From a virus, in the IMG/VR virus record IMGVR_UViG_3300046167_000229, positions 1 through 35,517 of that record: a stretch of 35,517 nucleotides of DNA, one strand, 5' to 3'. Position numbers and translations under genes: made by a program. The notes below the pieces were generated by a model. It saw nothing but the letters and a program-made list of their open reading frames with translations. It ran no database searches and was not told the DNA's origin. This document shows positions 15,548 through 23,108 of the stretch, piece by piece (positions within the stretch are counted from its first letter, which is position 1; each line of letters begins with the position of its first letter).

Positions 15548-15947
15548 CTGTAATATCAATTATATCAGGGTCATCATTCTCAGTGTCATCATCTTGATTC
15601 CCTGCAAATAGATTCTTAATATTTATATTCACTTTAGGTTTTCCTTCATTCATATCTTGATCCTCTGGCTTACCATATTTATATTCAAATAATAATTTAA
15701 GGTGAGGGAATGAATCCTTAGCTTTCTCTGCTAGTGATTCCCAGGCTGCTTCCTCAGACCCAAATACCTGCTTCATTGCGTTTAAAGCGTAGATGTTAAC
15801 TCTATCCCTCTTAGCCTTGTTCATAGCACTAGGAGTAGCCATAACCTTCTTGACGGGCTTGTTTACTTTCTCCCCCCTCTTCCTACCGTTATTCTTTCTA
15901 CCATCAGTAGACTTGACGTACTTCCTTTCTTTAGGTTTCCTACCCAT
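15534..15947 (-). CDS. putative terminase small subunit
   Basis: A 137-residue protein with a very basic N-terminal third (residues 1-50, Lys/Arg-rich) and a helical middle ('VNIYALNAMKQVFGSEEAAW'). It then has 'LKLLFEYKYGKPED' and an acidic C-terminus (DDDTENDDPD...). The basic DNA-binding and acidic halves, and its place just ahead of the large terminase, suit a small terminase. Only two micro-genes lie in between. Sequence similarity to a named family is not certain. Confidence 0.6.
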   Translation of the reverse strand: MGRKPKERKYVKSTDGRKNNGRKRGEKVNKPVKKVMATPSAMNKAKRDRVNIYALNAMKQVFGSEEAAWESLAEKAKDSFPHLKLLFEYKYGKPEDQDMNEGKPKVNINIKNLFAGNQDDDTENDDPDIIDITDEDS

Positions 15948-16203
15948 TATGTTTATTATATAAGAAGTTATATATGGACCATATTGCTATTGGCCATTCT
16001 TTTTGTGTGTATAGTCTCTCACCTATCCTCTTATCACCACCAAACTCAACCATAAGTTTAAACTTCACCCCAAGTTTATTACCGTACTTAGCATCTTTAA
16101 ACTCCACCGGTATAGGGTATATCTTATAACCCCTATCCATACACCATTTAGATGCATCAAGATTAATAACTGACTCAGGTATTCTAGACTTTTTGCTTGG
16201 CAT
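15940..16203 (-). CDS. hypothetical protein upstream of packaging genes
   Basis: An 87-residue protein with a basic N-terminus ('MPSKKSRIPESVINLDASKW'), then a beta-like region 'GNKLGVKFKLMVEFGGDKRI' and Trp-rich helical end. It overlaps genes on both sides. No family recognised. Confidence 0.65.
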   Translation of the reverse strand: MPSKKSRIPESVINLDASKWCMDRGYKIYPIPVEFKDAKYGNKLGVKFKLMVEFGGDKRIGERLYTQKEWPIAIWSIYNFLYNKHNG

Positions 16204-16664
16204 ACTTCTCCTCCTTTAGTGCGAATACATCTGACTTAACCCTGTTAGGTTCATACTTAGATAAAGAAGATCTTAGGAATAAAAACTTCCTTGCTAGTTC
16301 ATTGTAATCCTCTAACAACACCTTGTATTTAGACTCATACAGTTCCTCAGTATCTTCAAAGCGAACATAACCTTTAGACTTATAGCTAACCTCACAAACC
16401 TTTTCGTTCAGCTCTGCATATATCTTTTGTATTCTATCTTCATAACTGAGCCAACCCTCAAGCCTCTTGATACCGTTTATAGTAACAGCGTGATCCCTAT
16501 CAACTTCTTTACCTATTCTATCTAAGGATAGCTGAGGGAAGTGTACTCTACATAGCTTGTAGTACATAGCCCTAGCTTCTACATAAGCAGTCTTCCTAGA
16601 CTTCTCGTTTAAATCTTACTTTATAATAATCTTCTACAATTGCTCTCACTAATTCTTGTTCCAT
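16184..16664 (-). CDS. DnaA domain IV-like DNA-binding protein (apparent frameshift)
   Basis: The conserved part 'SLDRIGKEVDRDHAVTINGI' resembles the helix-turn-helix of bacterial DnaA domain IV (IG..x..RDHxTV...I). A helical, charged C-terminus follows, and no AAA+ domain is present. ATG at 16567 would cut off the preceding helix. ATG 16664 opens MEQELVRAIVEDYYK and changes frame near 16608-16613; one base fewer in ATTTAAAC joins it to 'NEKSRKTAYVEARAMYYK', the helix that normally precedes this motif. The single-base frameshift is therefore probably a sequencing indel. A role in origin or operator binding is inferred. Confidence 0.65.
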
Positions 16665-16673
16665 ATTTGTTAT

Positions 16674-16925
16674 TTATAAATTATACTTACTATCCAGTTC
16701 TAGGGCAATTAATTTTAATTCAGAATAGGTTTTGTAGTCTGCCTCATCTATAGCTTTCTTAATACCAGAACAAGCCTCGTAGTTCTCCAACTTCTCCTGG
16801 AACTTAAGCTCCAAGTCCAACTCATAAACAGAGACTCCTTCTAGCAAACTTAATATGGTGAGATAATAATACAAACCTTCTTCTTCTTTGAACTTCTTAG
16901 AGGATTCCCCTAATCGTGTAGTCAT
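16674..16925 (-). CDS. hypothetical helical protein
   Basis: An 83-residue, Glu/Leu-rich protein, mostly predicted helix ('YYYLTILSLLEGVSVYELDL', 'LKLIALELDSKYNL'). It overlaps the end of the exonuclease gene by 29 bases. Possibly a partner of that nuclease by position only. Confidence 0.6.
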   Translation of the reverse strand: MTTRLGESSKKFKEEEGLYYYLTILSLLEGVSVYELDLELKFQEKLENYEACSGIKKAIDEADYKTYSELKLIALELDSKYNL

Positions 16926-17685
16926 TCAATTTACTTCTTTTATCTATAAAGTATTCCTTATAGGTGTTAACGCACTGCTTGACTTTATTACCGCCAAGTT
17001 CTCTAGTCTCATCACTGAGTTCAAATATTCCTATATCACCAGTGCCCTTTTCTATTACGACAAAAGTGAACTTAGTCACCCCGAAGAGCTCACAATAAAT
17101 CCATCCTTGCATATCGTAATGCCAAAGGTATTTAGCAGTTCTCTCCCAACCATCTAACTTAGCTGTAGTCTTAAGATCAATAAGGTGACCATCCTTAAGG
17201 TAGTCAGCCTTACCCCTAAAAGGTAGACCATACAACTCACCTATTGCAGGTGTTTCTGCTGTACCTCCGGTGAAGAGTTCATTAGCGTGACTATTAAATC
17301 TAATAGCATTACAAAGTTCATTAGCCTTGTTGAGTTCACTAGTGAGCATAGTCTCTTTACCTTTGCTTTTGGCTTCAGCTTGAGCTGCCTCAAACTTCTT
17401 TGTTCTTCTACTACCTATATTGACAAAGTCATATTTATCATTCAGCTTCTCTTCCTCCAGGACAACGGTATGTATTAGTCTACCCTCTCTTAGAGGAGGA
17501 GCGTCTGAATTAACTTCTTTTGTTTTATTGAAGTATGTCTTTGGTGACTTGTATAAATCTTTAGCTGATGAAGACGATAAAGCATTCTGACCTAAGTAGC
17601 CATAATAAAAGGAGTCATCATCCATTTGTTTAAGGATTTCATCTACACCCCAGTTCTTACCGTCAAATAGTTTTATTCTTTCCAT
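16897..17685 (-). CDS. RecE/Cas4-like PD-(D/E)XK exonuclease (DUF3799-like)
   Basis: A 262-residue protein from ATG 17685 (MERIKLFDG...). A TTG 12 codons upstream is open but less likely. It has 'SSSSAKDLYKSPKTYF' near residue 40, 'REGRLIHTVVLEE' near 67-79 and the nuclease core 'GKADYLKDGHLIDLKTTAK' near 160, with the D-x(n)-DLK metal/catalytic residues of the PD-(D/E)XK fold. 'DMQGWIYCELFG' gives the following Q-helix. It would resect DNA ends for recombination with the ERF annealing protein in the same operon. Confidence 0.82.
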   Translation of the reverse strand: MERIKLFDGKNWGVDEILKQMDDDSFYYGYLGQNALSSSSAKDLYKSPKTYFNKTKEVNSDAPPLREGRLIHTVVLEEEKLNDKYDFVNIGSRRTKKFEAAQAEAKSKGKETMLTSELNKANELCNAIRFNSHANELFTGGTAETPAIGELYGLPFRGKADYLKDGHLIDLKTTAKLDGWERTAKYLWHYDMQGWIYCELFGVTKFTFVVIEKGTGDIGIFELSDETRELGGNKVKQCVNTYKEYFIDKRSKLNDYTIRGIL

Positions 17686-17721
17686 ACTGACTAAGCTAAT
17701 CTTTTTTTTAGATATACACAA

Positions 17722-17970
17722 TCATTTCTCAGTTAAATCTTTCTCATTCATATGAGCCTCTAGTATATATCCATCCAAGGGACTGATAACTGATATAGCT
17801 TTGTATATCTTTCTACTAACCGACTTAACCTTTTTCTTCTCTGTTGCTGTTGAGTCTATACCTAAATTAGTATACATCCAAGCATCCTCTTTTAGGAGCT
17901 CATCAACTTTCCTTTTTGTCGACCAGGTCTTGTACCCCTGAATCTTCCGTATTCTTTCCTCTGTTATCAT
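17722..17970 (-). CDS. hypothetical basic protein
   Basis: An 82-residue Lys-rich protein ('TEKKKVKSVSRKIYKAISVI') with 'KTWSTKRKVDELLKEDAWMY' in the first half. It precedes the exonuclease gene. Its 5' part overlaps the 53-codon ORF in another frame, so a later start is possible. Unrecognised. Confidence 0.6.
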   Translation of the reverse strand: MITEERIRKIQGYKTWSTKRKVDELLKEDAWMYTNLGIDSTATEKKKVKSVSRKIYKAISVISPLDGYILEAHMNEKDLTEK

Positions 17971-18064
17971 TTTCTATTTTTTCTATTTTGTATAAAGCTA
18001 CCGCCAATGCTTGTTGAAGTATTTTGATATCCTTCTGCATCATTATTAATGTTGATTCTTTCAT
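17903..18064 (-). CDS. small coiled-coil-like protein
   Basis: A 53-residue ORF, MKESTLIMMQKDIKILQQAL..., then an acidic tail. Its ATG overlaps the TGA of the upstream MazG-like gene (ATGA). It shares 68 bases with the next gene in another frame, which lowers certainty. Confidence 0.45.
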   Translation of the reverse strand: MKESTLIMMQKDIKILQQALAVALYKIEKIENDNRGKNTEDSGVQDLVDKKES

Positions 18065-18324
18065 TTCAGCTTCTTTAGTTTCTCTATATATAAAGTAGCA
18101 TCCATCAATTCCTCTTGTAAATGATTAAGGAATTTATAGAATCCATCAGGGGAATCATATAACGTAGTTCCATACTTCGTTATCCCATCCCTACTCCTAA
18201 CCTTATATTTGTTGATTACATTTTCAACTATAGGGTCTTTGGGTAAATGATTATACCCTGTTGAGTCTGTGGTCCATTCTCCAGACTCTAACATTTCATT
18301 ATACTTTTTTATACTATCACTCAT
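18061..18324 (-). CDS. MazG-like nucleotide pyrophosphohydrolase domain protein
   Basis: An 87-residue protein. The second half, 'KYGTTLYDSPDGFYKFLNHL' followed by 'QEELMDATLYIEKL', matches the phage MazG-like pattern, with the metal-binding EExxD helix at 'EELMDA'. It is short and seems to hold one helical half-site. Family members hydrolyse nucleoside triphosphates or alarmones. By position it may act on nucleotide pools. Overlaps both neighbours. Confidence 0.65.
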   Translation of the reverse strand: MSDSIKKYNEMLESGEWTTDSTGYNHLPKDPIVENVINKYKVRSRDGITKYGTTLYDSPDGFYKFLNHLQEELMDATLYIEKLKKLK

Positions 18325-18701
18325 AACACTTCAGCATCGATCACCTCAAGTAAGGCAATCTCTTTATCTATTAAATTATTATTTGTAAATTCCGTCGTAG
18401 CCTTTATCTTCTTAGTAAACCACTCTGGCTCAACGTTATATAGATTCCATCTATAAACTCCCTCTGGGGTAGAATTAATATAGATAGGTATGTCTAGGTT
18501 ATCCTTGCATTTAAGGACCATAGCATCATACTTCTTTCTCTCTATAAGTAATTCACTGTAATGCTTTTTTCTGCACTTCAGTTCTATTCTGTGAAATGTA
18601 GTCGGACTGTAACAATCCCACCTACTCATTTGACTTTTAGCCTTGACTAGGTCGGGATAATAATCTTTTCTTAGGAGTTCGAAAAGTTGTTGTTCAATCA
18701 A
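18321..18701 (-). CDS. putative PD-(D/E)XK-like nuclease, small
   Basis: A 126-residue protein whose frame opens with TTG (18701) overlapping the upstream TGA; the first internal ATG is 23 codons later and would remove conserved-looking sequence. 'DCYSPTTFHRIELKCRKKHY' contains an ExK motif preceded by Asp, and 'IERKKYDAMV' follows. This arrangement is seen in small restriction-fold nucleases. The match is by motif only. Confidence 0.55.
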   Translation of the reverse strand: MIEQQLFELLRKDYYPDLVKAKSQMSRWDCYSPTTFHRIELKCRKKHYSELLIERKKYDAMVLKCKDNLDIPIYINSTPEGVYRWNLYNVEPEWFTKKIKATTEFTNNNLIDKEIALLEVIDAEVL

Positions 18702-19134
18702 GATATTCTTTATATAATCTCTCTAACTTATTAAGCCTGTTAAGTACACAGGAACCGCAACCGCTAGGAGTATCAGATACATTAAATACCCTATTGTATA
18801 TACTGTATATCTTTCTGACTTGCTCTCCATCGGGTGATCTTCTTTGCCATATTTTATCAGAGAAAATACCCTCCAGGTAATCAAATTCTTGCTCTGTAAA
18901 GCAATTAGGTTTATTGTAAGGAAAAAGGTAATTGAGTTTATCCTTACGTTTATCGCAGCCACAGTCTTCTCCGGCTACAAACTCAACAGCCTTCTTTATA
19001 CCTGTAGCTTTAGTGATTTTCTCTACGGTATCACCTAAACCGCTTGAATCGCTTTCATATCTAGCAACCCATTCTTTATACCTCTTGGTCCTTTTATCTT
19101 TAGGCTTTGGAGGGATTTGATCTTCATTACTCAT
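18694..19134 (-). CDS. Cys-containing phage protein of unknown function
   Basis: A 146-residue protein. The basic N-terminus 'PPKPKDKRTKRYKEWVARYE' is followed by 'GEDCGCDKRKDKLNYLFPY', a single Cys (PNCF) and 'SGCGSCVLNRLNKLERLYKE' at the end. The two CxC/CxxC-like pairs may bind zinc. It lies in the replication operon next to the sigma factor. No family named with confidence. Confidence 0.65.
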   Translation of the reverse strand: MSNEDQIPPKPKDKRTKRYKEWVARYESDSSGLGDTVEKITKATGIKKAVEFVAGEDCGCDKRKDKLNYLFPYNKPNCFTEQEFDYLEGIFSDKIWQRRSPDGEQVRKIYSIYNRVFNVSDTPSGCGSCVLNRLNKLERLYKEYLD

Positions 19135-19250
19135 ATCTTGTTTTTTAAAAAGTACATATACATATTAACTATCTCTCTTGAGGTCTTACCCTCTAGATCT
19201 TCATACATAGCATTATACCAATCTATAAAGTCTAGCAATTCGTCTTCCAT
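19131..19250 (-). CDS. small acidic helical protein
   Basis: A 39-residue ORF, MEDELLDFIDWYNAMYEDLE..., coupled on both sides: TAATG with the sigma factor stop and ATGA with the next start. The double coupling supports it despite its size. Unrecognised; a sigma-factor partner is conceivable by position only. Confidence 0.6.
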   Translation of the reverse strand: MEDELLDFIDWYNAMYEDLEGKTSREIVNMYMYFLKNKI

Positions 19251-19822
19251 TATTCCTGGTCTATTAGATTAAAATCTCCATTCAGATAGTCTTCAAAGTC
19301 TTCACCAAACTTACTCTTAAGTATGTCCTTGTAATTCTTACAACTATTGAATATGGATGTAACAGATATCTTAGTTTCCTTAGCGAGTTTACGCATACTC
19401 ATATCCGTCTTATAGTACAGCTTGAATAGCTTTTTATCATACCAGTGATCCCAAGACTCCACCTCTTCATTTATCTTCCTCAATATTGAAGCCTCGGCCA
19501 TCTCCTTCTCATAATTAACCTCTTCATAGATTATATTATCACTGGTGTTAAAAACATATTCGCTATCGTAATTGTCTATTCTATAAACAACATACTTTGA
19601 CTTAGCTTTTGAATAGTCACTCCAAAGGTTCTTTATGGTTATGTAAACATAAAACTTATTTACCTCCGTCTCGTTATACATTATTTTCTCAGGATTGTCA
19701 ACATACTTGTTTAGCCTAAGATAAGTCTCGTGGACAAAGTCCTCAACTATATCCTGGGGGATACCAATAGATAAACCCATAGCTATCCAAACATTATGAT
19801 TTTTACTGAGGATCTCTAACAT
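19250..19822 (-). CDS. sigma-70-like (ECF-type) RNA polymerase sigma factor
   Basis: A 190-residue protein. Region 2-like 'IVEDFVHETYLRLNKYVDNP' is at about residues 25-44, with 'FYVYITIKNLWSDYSKAKSK' after it. Region 4-like helix-turn-helix 'MSMRKLAKETKISVTSIFNS' lies near 140-160. It probably redirects host RNA polymerase to phage promoters, for instance those of the late genes, for which no TAnnTTTG promoter was found. It is a middle gene of the replication/packaging operon. Confidence 0.75.
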   Translation of the reverse strand: MLEILSKNHNVWIAMGLSIGIPQDIVEDFVHETYLRLNKYVDNPEKIMYNETEVNKFYVYITIKNLWSDYSKAKSKYVVYRIDNYDSEYVFNTSDNIIYEEVNYEKEMAEASILRKINEEVESWDHWYDKKLFKLYYKTDMSMRKLAKETKISVTSIFNSCKNYKDILKSKFGEDFEDYLNGDFNLIDQE

Positions 19823-19970
19823 TAAGTGGTATGTGTATAAAAACTATTCCTAAACTAATTCTAAGTAAGTCAAACATTATATCACCCTCCTCAAAAGAAG
19901 AGTGCTCAATGTCCTCTAAATAATCGATTCCAATAAGGAATCCTTTAATAAATTCTAATTGTATATTCAT
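19803..19970 (-). CDS. small protein upstream of sigma factor
   Basis: A 55-residue ORF, MNIQLEFIKGFLIGIDYLED..., with 'FDLLRISLGIVFIHIPL'. Its ATG overlaps the upstream TGA, and it overlaps the sigma factor start by 20 bases. It is amphipathic or membrane-associated by composition. Unrecognised. Confidence 0.5.
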   Translation of the reverse strand: MNIQLEFIKGFLIGIDYLEDIEHSSFEEGDIMFDLLRISLGIVFIHIPLNVRDPQ

Positions 19971-20089
19971 ATTGCATATTTAAGTTTCTTTATAATCACC
20001 ATAAAGATATATACCCAAAGGGTACTAGTTAGCATAAAGCCTGTAAGCAACAGACCGTAAGTAAATGTCTTCTTAATCAATTTTCTCAT
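19967..20089 (-). CDS. small single-pass membrane protein
   Basis: A 40-residue protein: basic start (MRKLIKK), one hydrophobic segment about residues 10-33 ('YGLLLTGFMLTSTLWVYIFM'), and a basic end. ATGA overlaps at both junctions. No family recognised. Confidence 0.55.
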   Translation of the reverse strand: MRKLIKKTFTYGLLLTGFMLTSTLWVYIFMVIIKKLKYAI

Positions 20090-20541
20090 TTCTTAGATTC
20101 TTGGTTTTCTAATATTAGTTCTACAACTCTATCACATTCCTTCTGGTTCTGTGGTTTATATAGAGTGTACGCAGGGTACTGTTCAGCAATCAATCTTTTG
20201 AACAGTTTCCATCTCATAGGGAATGACTCATTAGCCCTACCCTTGGTCTCAATTATAAAATCTTCACCTATAAAATCTGGTGTGTATTTGATTGGTAATA
20301 TTCTCTTTGAACCTCTATTCTTAAATTCACCTTTACTGTTGGCTTGTCTCTCATAAGATTCATTAGGAAAATCAAATCTGTCTATAAGGACAAATGTCTC
20401 ACCCTCATATTCAGCTTTAATTTTATTCTTCTTCAATACCATATACATATATCTTTCTAATCCTGAAGCAAACTTGATTCCGTCATACGTTATCTTTTTT
20501 GCTTGTACTGGACCTCTTTTTCTAGATTTTCTTCTCCTCAT
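20086..20541 (-). CDS. DUF1064-like endonuclease (PD-(D/E)XK)
   Basis: A 151-residue protein with a basic N-terminus. Candidate catalytic residues are the Glu in 'FASGLERYMYMVL' (about residues 25-37), the Asp in 'YTPDFIGED' (about 87-95) and E-x-K in 'FIIETKGRANES' (about 95-106). This is the pattern of DUF1064, a phage family related to VSR and resolvase-like nucleases. It is likely to cut branched or recombining DNA. It is coupled to a micro-gene upstream. Confidence 0.78.
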   Translation of the reverse strand: MRRRKSRKRGPVQAKKITYDGIKFASGLERYMYMVLKKNKIKAEYEGETFVLIDRFDFPNESYERQANSKGEFKNRGSKRILPIKYTPDFIGEDFIIETKGRANESFPMRWKLFKRLIAEQYPAYTLYKPQNQKECDRVVELILENQESKK

Positions 20542-20624
20542 TTATCATTATTATCTCCTACATCAAAACACATTGATGCAAGTAATACAATGAAGATAAT
20601 CAAAAATGCTATATATAAAATCAT
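20538..20624 (-). CDS. micro membrane protein (28 residues)
   Basis: MILYIAFLIIFIVLLASMCF followed by DVGDNNDK: one transmembrane helix with an acidic tail. ATGA overlaps link it to the ATPase stop at 20621 and the nuclease start at 20541. Exact coupling on both sides is the main support for such a short gene. Confidence 0.5.
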   Translation of the reverse strand: MILYIAFLIIFIVLLASMCFDVGDNNDK

Positions 20625-21454
20625 ATTTTCAAATATTTGTCCTTATCTATCTCCTCAGGTATAGACTCAAGTATGTTAGGTAGACCATCATAATCTACCT
20701 CAAAAGCAAACTTCTCAAAAGGGAAGCCTCTACTTCGCATACATTTTACTATTGCTATATTCTTTTGGTCTGATAGTTCTAGTGCTATTTGTGTCTCTGC
20801 TTTTTTCTCTAAGAAAGAACCTAAGTGTCCGGTAGGTTTCTCCGAGTTCCAATTCGAATGAATTGCTGTGATTATATGGATATTCAGTTCTTGAGTCCAT
20901 TTCATTAAGTACTGAACGACCTTGCTAGATTCCTTTAGATCATTACTGTCTAACATCAAATCTACAATACCGTCTATTATAACTAACCCAACATCCTCTG
21001 TATTGTTCAAGTGCCAATCAATAAAGTCTAATCTTTCCATTGGTGAATACTGCCTAAGGGCATAAGTAAGGTAGTCATCAGACTCACCGCAAGTATCTGT
21101 GACTCTGCGAAATACCCTGTGAGCGTGGAATCTACCTTGTTCAGTATCGTAGTGAATAAGTTTTTTATTGTCCCTATAACCTTTCATACCCTTTGTTCTA
21201 TCAGTTTCACCTGCCATATAGGCCATTGCTATAAGTGAAAGGAAGAACGTCTTCTTACTCTTTGGAGGAGCCTGTACAAAGCTGAAATTACCATAACTAC
21301 CAATACCAATGGGGACAGGATTAGTACCACTACTGAGGCCATAAGAAACGGCAATGGGCGGGAGCGATACATATCCTTTAGGGTCAACATAGCTATCCTC
21401 CAAGATTCTTTTGTATTTTGTTTCATAATCTATCTTAAGTTGGTTCATATTCAT
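20621..21454 (-). CDS. RecA/RepA-like AAA ATPase (replication or recombination)
   Basis: A 277-residue protein. Walker A is unusual, APPKSKKT at residues 62-69, with the usual Gly replaced but the Lys-Thr kept. Walker B is 'VGLVIIDGIVDLM' near 155-167. A later 'NIHIITAIHSNWNSEKPTGH' segment supplies the sensor-like region. Proteins like RepA and phage KaiC-like ATPases share this layout. It probably acts as a hexameric helicase or loader, since no DnaB is encoded. It lies between the single-strand DNA module and the nuclease. Confidence 0.7.
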   Translation of the reverse strand: MNMNQLKIDYETKYKRILEDSYVDPKGYVSLPPIAVSYGLSSGTNPVPIGIGSYGNFSFVQAPPKSKKTFFLSLIAMAYMAGETDRTKGMKGYRDNKKLIHYDTEQGRFHAHRVFRRVTDTCGESDDYLTYALRQYSPMERLDFIDWHLNNTEDVGLVIIDGIVDLMLDSNDLKESSKVVQYLMKWTQELNIHIITAIHSNWNSEKPTGHLGSFLEKKAETQIALELSDQKNIAIVKCMRSRGFPFEKFAFEVDYDGLPNILESIPEEIDKDKYLKI

Positions 21455-21863
21455 CCTTGGTGTTGTAAACTATAGCATCCTTTACGAATAGCTTTATAGC
21501 TTCAGGTATACTTCCATAAGACTTTAATTTATTGTTATTAGCAATATCCAAAGCCATAATATTATTTTCTAAACTTCTATAGTTGTATTTAGACGGTGTA
21601 TTTAATACAAAACACAATTTGTCAATCAACATATGTTTAACAAACTCATAACTGACCTCTTCAATATAGTCTTGATTAAGTTCGAACATATGATCTACAT
21701 ACCAAGAAGCTAATCTTTCAAGGTGTATTGTTTTATCTTTATAATGATTATCTAGAGCTGTGCAATGCTCTACAACATCATTAAATGCTTTCTTTTCTTT
21801 CCAAGTCATATTATTCTGCCTGGATAAGTATTCGGACAATATTTTAATCTTGTTTTCTATCAT
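21435..21863 (-). CDS. hypothetical helical protein preceding ATPase
   Basis: A 142-residue, mostly helical protein ('KILSEYLSRQNNMTWKEKKA', 'YVDHMFELNQDYIEEVSYEF'), with an acidic end that overlaps the ATPase start. Size and position resemble DnaB-N-like or loader partners. That is an inference from context; no motif confirms it. Confidence 0.6.
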   Translation of the reverse strand: MIENKIKILSEYLSRQNNMTWKEKKAFNDVVEHCTALDNHYKDKTIHLERLASWYVDHMFELNQDYIEEVSYEFVKHMLIDKLCFVLNTPSKYNYRSLENNIMALDIANNNKLKSYGSIPEAIKLFVKDAIVYNTKDEYEPT

Positions 21864-21864
21864 A

Positions 21865-21895
21865 ATAAAAAAGGAGGGACGTTTCCATCCCCCCT
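21865..21895 (-). terminator. intrinsic terminator inside replication operon
   Basis: On the minus strand, GGGGGGATG pairs with CGTCCCTCC around a GAAA tetraloop (G-T pairs allowed), followed by TTTTTTATT. It follows the 88-residue gene by a few bases and should lower transcription of the genes beyond it. Confidence 0.8.
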
Positions 21896-21903
21896 GAATT
21901 AAT

Positions 21904-22170
21904 CTAGAAGTTTAAACCGTCAATTACGGATTCCTCTGCTTTAGGTTGATTATTACCAACCGTTCTTCCATTTCCTAAGTAAACTCTAGGTGTCTTCGCT
22001 TCTCTCTCTTCCTTAGTCTGGGACACAATAACGGAAGCGTTATTCCCATACTGATCAACTTCATCATTGATAAACATAGTAACATTAATATAGCTACCTT
22101 TTTTACCTTTAATAATTTTAGACTTTTCTATTTTGCTTAAGTCTAAACTTGCATTTACAATTGTACTCAT
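21904..22170 (-). CDS. putative ssDNA-binding-associated phage protein
   Basis: An 88-residue protein. 'KIIKGKKGSYINVTMFINDE' and 'GNNASVIVSQTKEEREAKTP' suggest a small OB-like beta fold, and the C-terminus ends acidic then aromatic (ESVIDGLNF), as in ssDNA-binding proteins. It follows the ERF gene and precedes a terminator, consistent with high expression. Function inferred. Confidence 0.55.
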   Translation of the reverse strand: MSTIVNASLDLSKIEKSKIIKGKKGSYINVTMFINDEVDQYGNNASVIVSQTKEEREAKTPRVYLGNGRTVGNNQPKAEESVIDGLNF

Positions 22171-22187
22171 AATAAATAATTAATTAA

Positions 22188-22739
22188 TTAAACTAAACTT
22201 TCTAGTTCTTTTTTGAGTGTAGAACTCACACTATACTTTTTAAATACCTCATTAATATCACCTCCACCGGTAATGTAAGATACAACTCTTTCATAAGATG
22301 CATCCTTTTTAGTCAGACTAGGTTTAGCTGAATAAGTGGATTTGTGGTCATTAGTGGCATCCGCATCCTTAGTGTCATCTAATAAGAATAGATTACCTAA
22401 AGCATATTTCTTTGCATATGAAGATGCTGAACCAGACTTCTGTGGCATTTGCATACCTTTTGCGTTGAGTTCAATAAAAGCATCATCCTGGGCCTCTACA
22501 GAAGAGTTAGGGTCATCTGCATCAATAATCTTTGCTGTAGCAGTAACGCAAGGCATACCGCATATATCTGAAGTTACATTACTGATTTTTACACTAACCT
22601 TATACTTTTTAAGGTAAGGCTTTAGTGCTTCAAGGATATCCTCTGCACTTCTGTACTTGTAATTACCAAACTTGTTAAGTTGGTTCTTTGGAGCCTTGAG
22701 CTCCGTTTGAATTGCTGATAGTTTTTCTACAATGTTCAT
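22188..22739 (-). CDS. ERF-family single-strand annealing protein
   Basis: A 183-residue protein matching the essential recombination function (ERF) family: 'MNIVEKLSAIQTELKAPKNQ', 'FGNYKYRSAEDILEALKPYL' at about 24-43, and 'SGSASSYAKKYALGNLFLLD' near 103-122. ERF proteins anneal single strands in phage recombination. It pairs with the RecE-like exonuclease of this operon. The C-terminal 'KKELESLV' part is a variable linker. Confidence 0.88.
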   Translation of the reverse strand: MNIVEKLSAIQTELKAPKNQLNKFGNYKYRSAEDILEALKPYLKKYKVSVKISNVTSDICGMPCVTATAKIIDADDPNSSVEAQDDAFIELNAKGMQMPQKSGSASSYAKKYALGNLFLLDDTKDADATNDHKSTYSAKPSLTKKDASYERVVSYITGGGDINEVFKKYSVSSTLKKELESLV

Positions 22740-22750
22740 AATAATAAAAA

Positions 22751-22945
22751 TTAATCGGTTAATAATTCTTCTTTAACAATCTCCTTCCTTACTACATCCT
22801 TATATTCAACAGGACAATCTGGATCACATACTTCAAACAAGAATGTTCTGAGTCTATCAATCTCTTGAGTCTGCTCTCTGTTCTTGTCTTCTAATGCTGA
22901 TATCCTCATAGTGAAGTAAGAGGAAAGGTCATAAAAGTGTTTCAT
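22751..22945 (-). CDS. hypothetical protein, first gene of replication operon
   Basis: A 64-residue protein with a coiled-coil-like 'ISALEDKNREQTQEIDRLRT', then 'CDPDCPVEYKDVV' with two Cys. It follows the late-operon terminator and a 160-base leader. Unrecognised. Confidence 0.6.
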   Translation of the reverse strand: MKHFYDLSSYFTMRISALEDKNREQTQEIDRLRTFLFEVCDPDCPVEYKDVVRKEIVKEELLTD

Positions 22946-23018
22946 TGTTATATATTTTCAACTAAGTTACAAAAAAAAGGTTATCTACAAATATTTTAAC
23001 AAATTTTAACATTTGTGT

Positions 23019-23056
23019 AAAAAAAAGAAGGATAGACTACTTCACTTCGTCTACCC
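23019..23056 (-). terminator. intrinsic terminator of late operon
   Basis: On the minus strand, GGGTAGAC pairs fully with GTCTATCC (one G-T pair) around an 11-base loop, followed by TTC and T8. It follows the last lysis gene and separates the late and replication operons. A weak AATATTTG box lies beyond it, but no convincing promoter is seen for 22945. Confidence 0.85.
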
Positions 23057-23108
23057 TCCACTTCCAAGAATTAATGTCCGATTAATTGCACTATAAAATT
23101 ACAACAGG

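Noticed and set aside
18723-18962. Minus-strand 79-codon hydrophobic ORF
   Set aside because: It lies entirely within the 146-residue gene at 18694-19134 in another frame; hydrophobicity is a by-product of the coding frame.
21229-21426. Minus-strand 65-codon membrane-like ORF
   Set aside because: Contained within the ATPase gene in another frame, without coupling to neighbours.
22981-22989. TTATCTACA, near-match to a DnaA box in the early leader
   Set aside because: Single mismatched site with no partners; chance expectation in AT-rich DNA is high.
22946-23018. Promoter for the replication operon
   Set aside because: AATATTTG differs from TAnnTTTG at the first base and has no TTG at the right distance. 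Direct GTTAAAAT repeats are present but the evidence is too weak to annotate.
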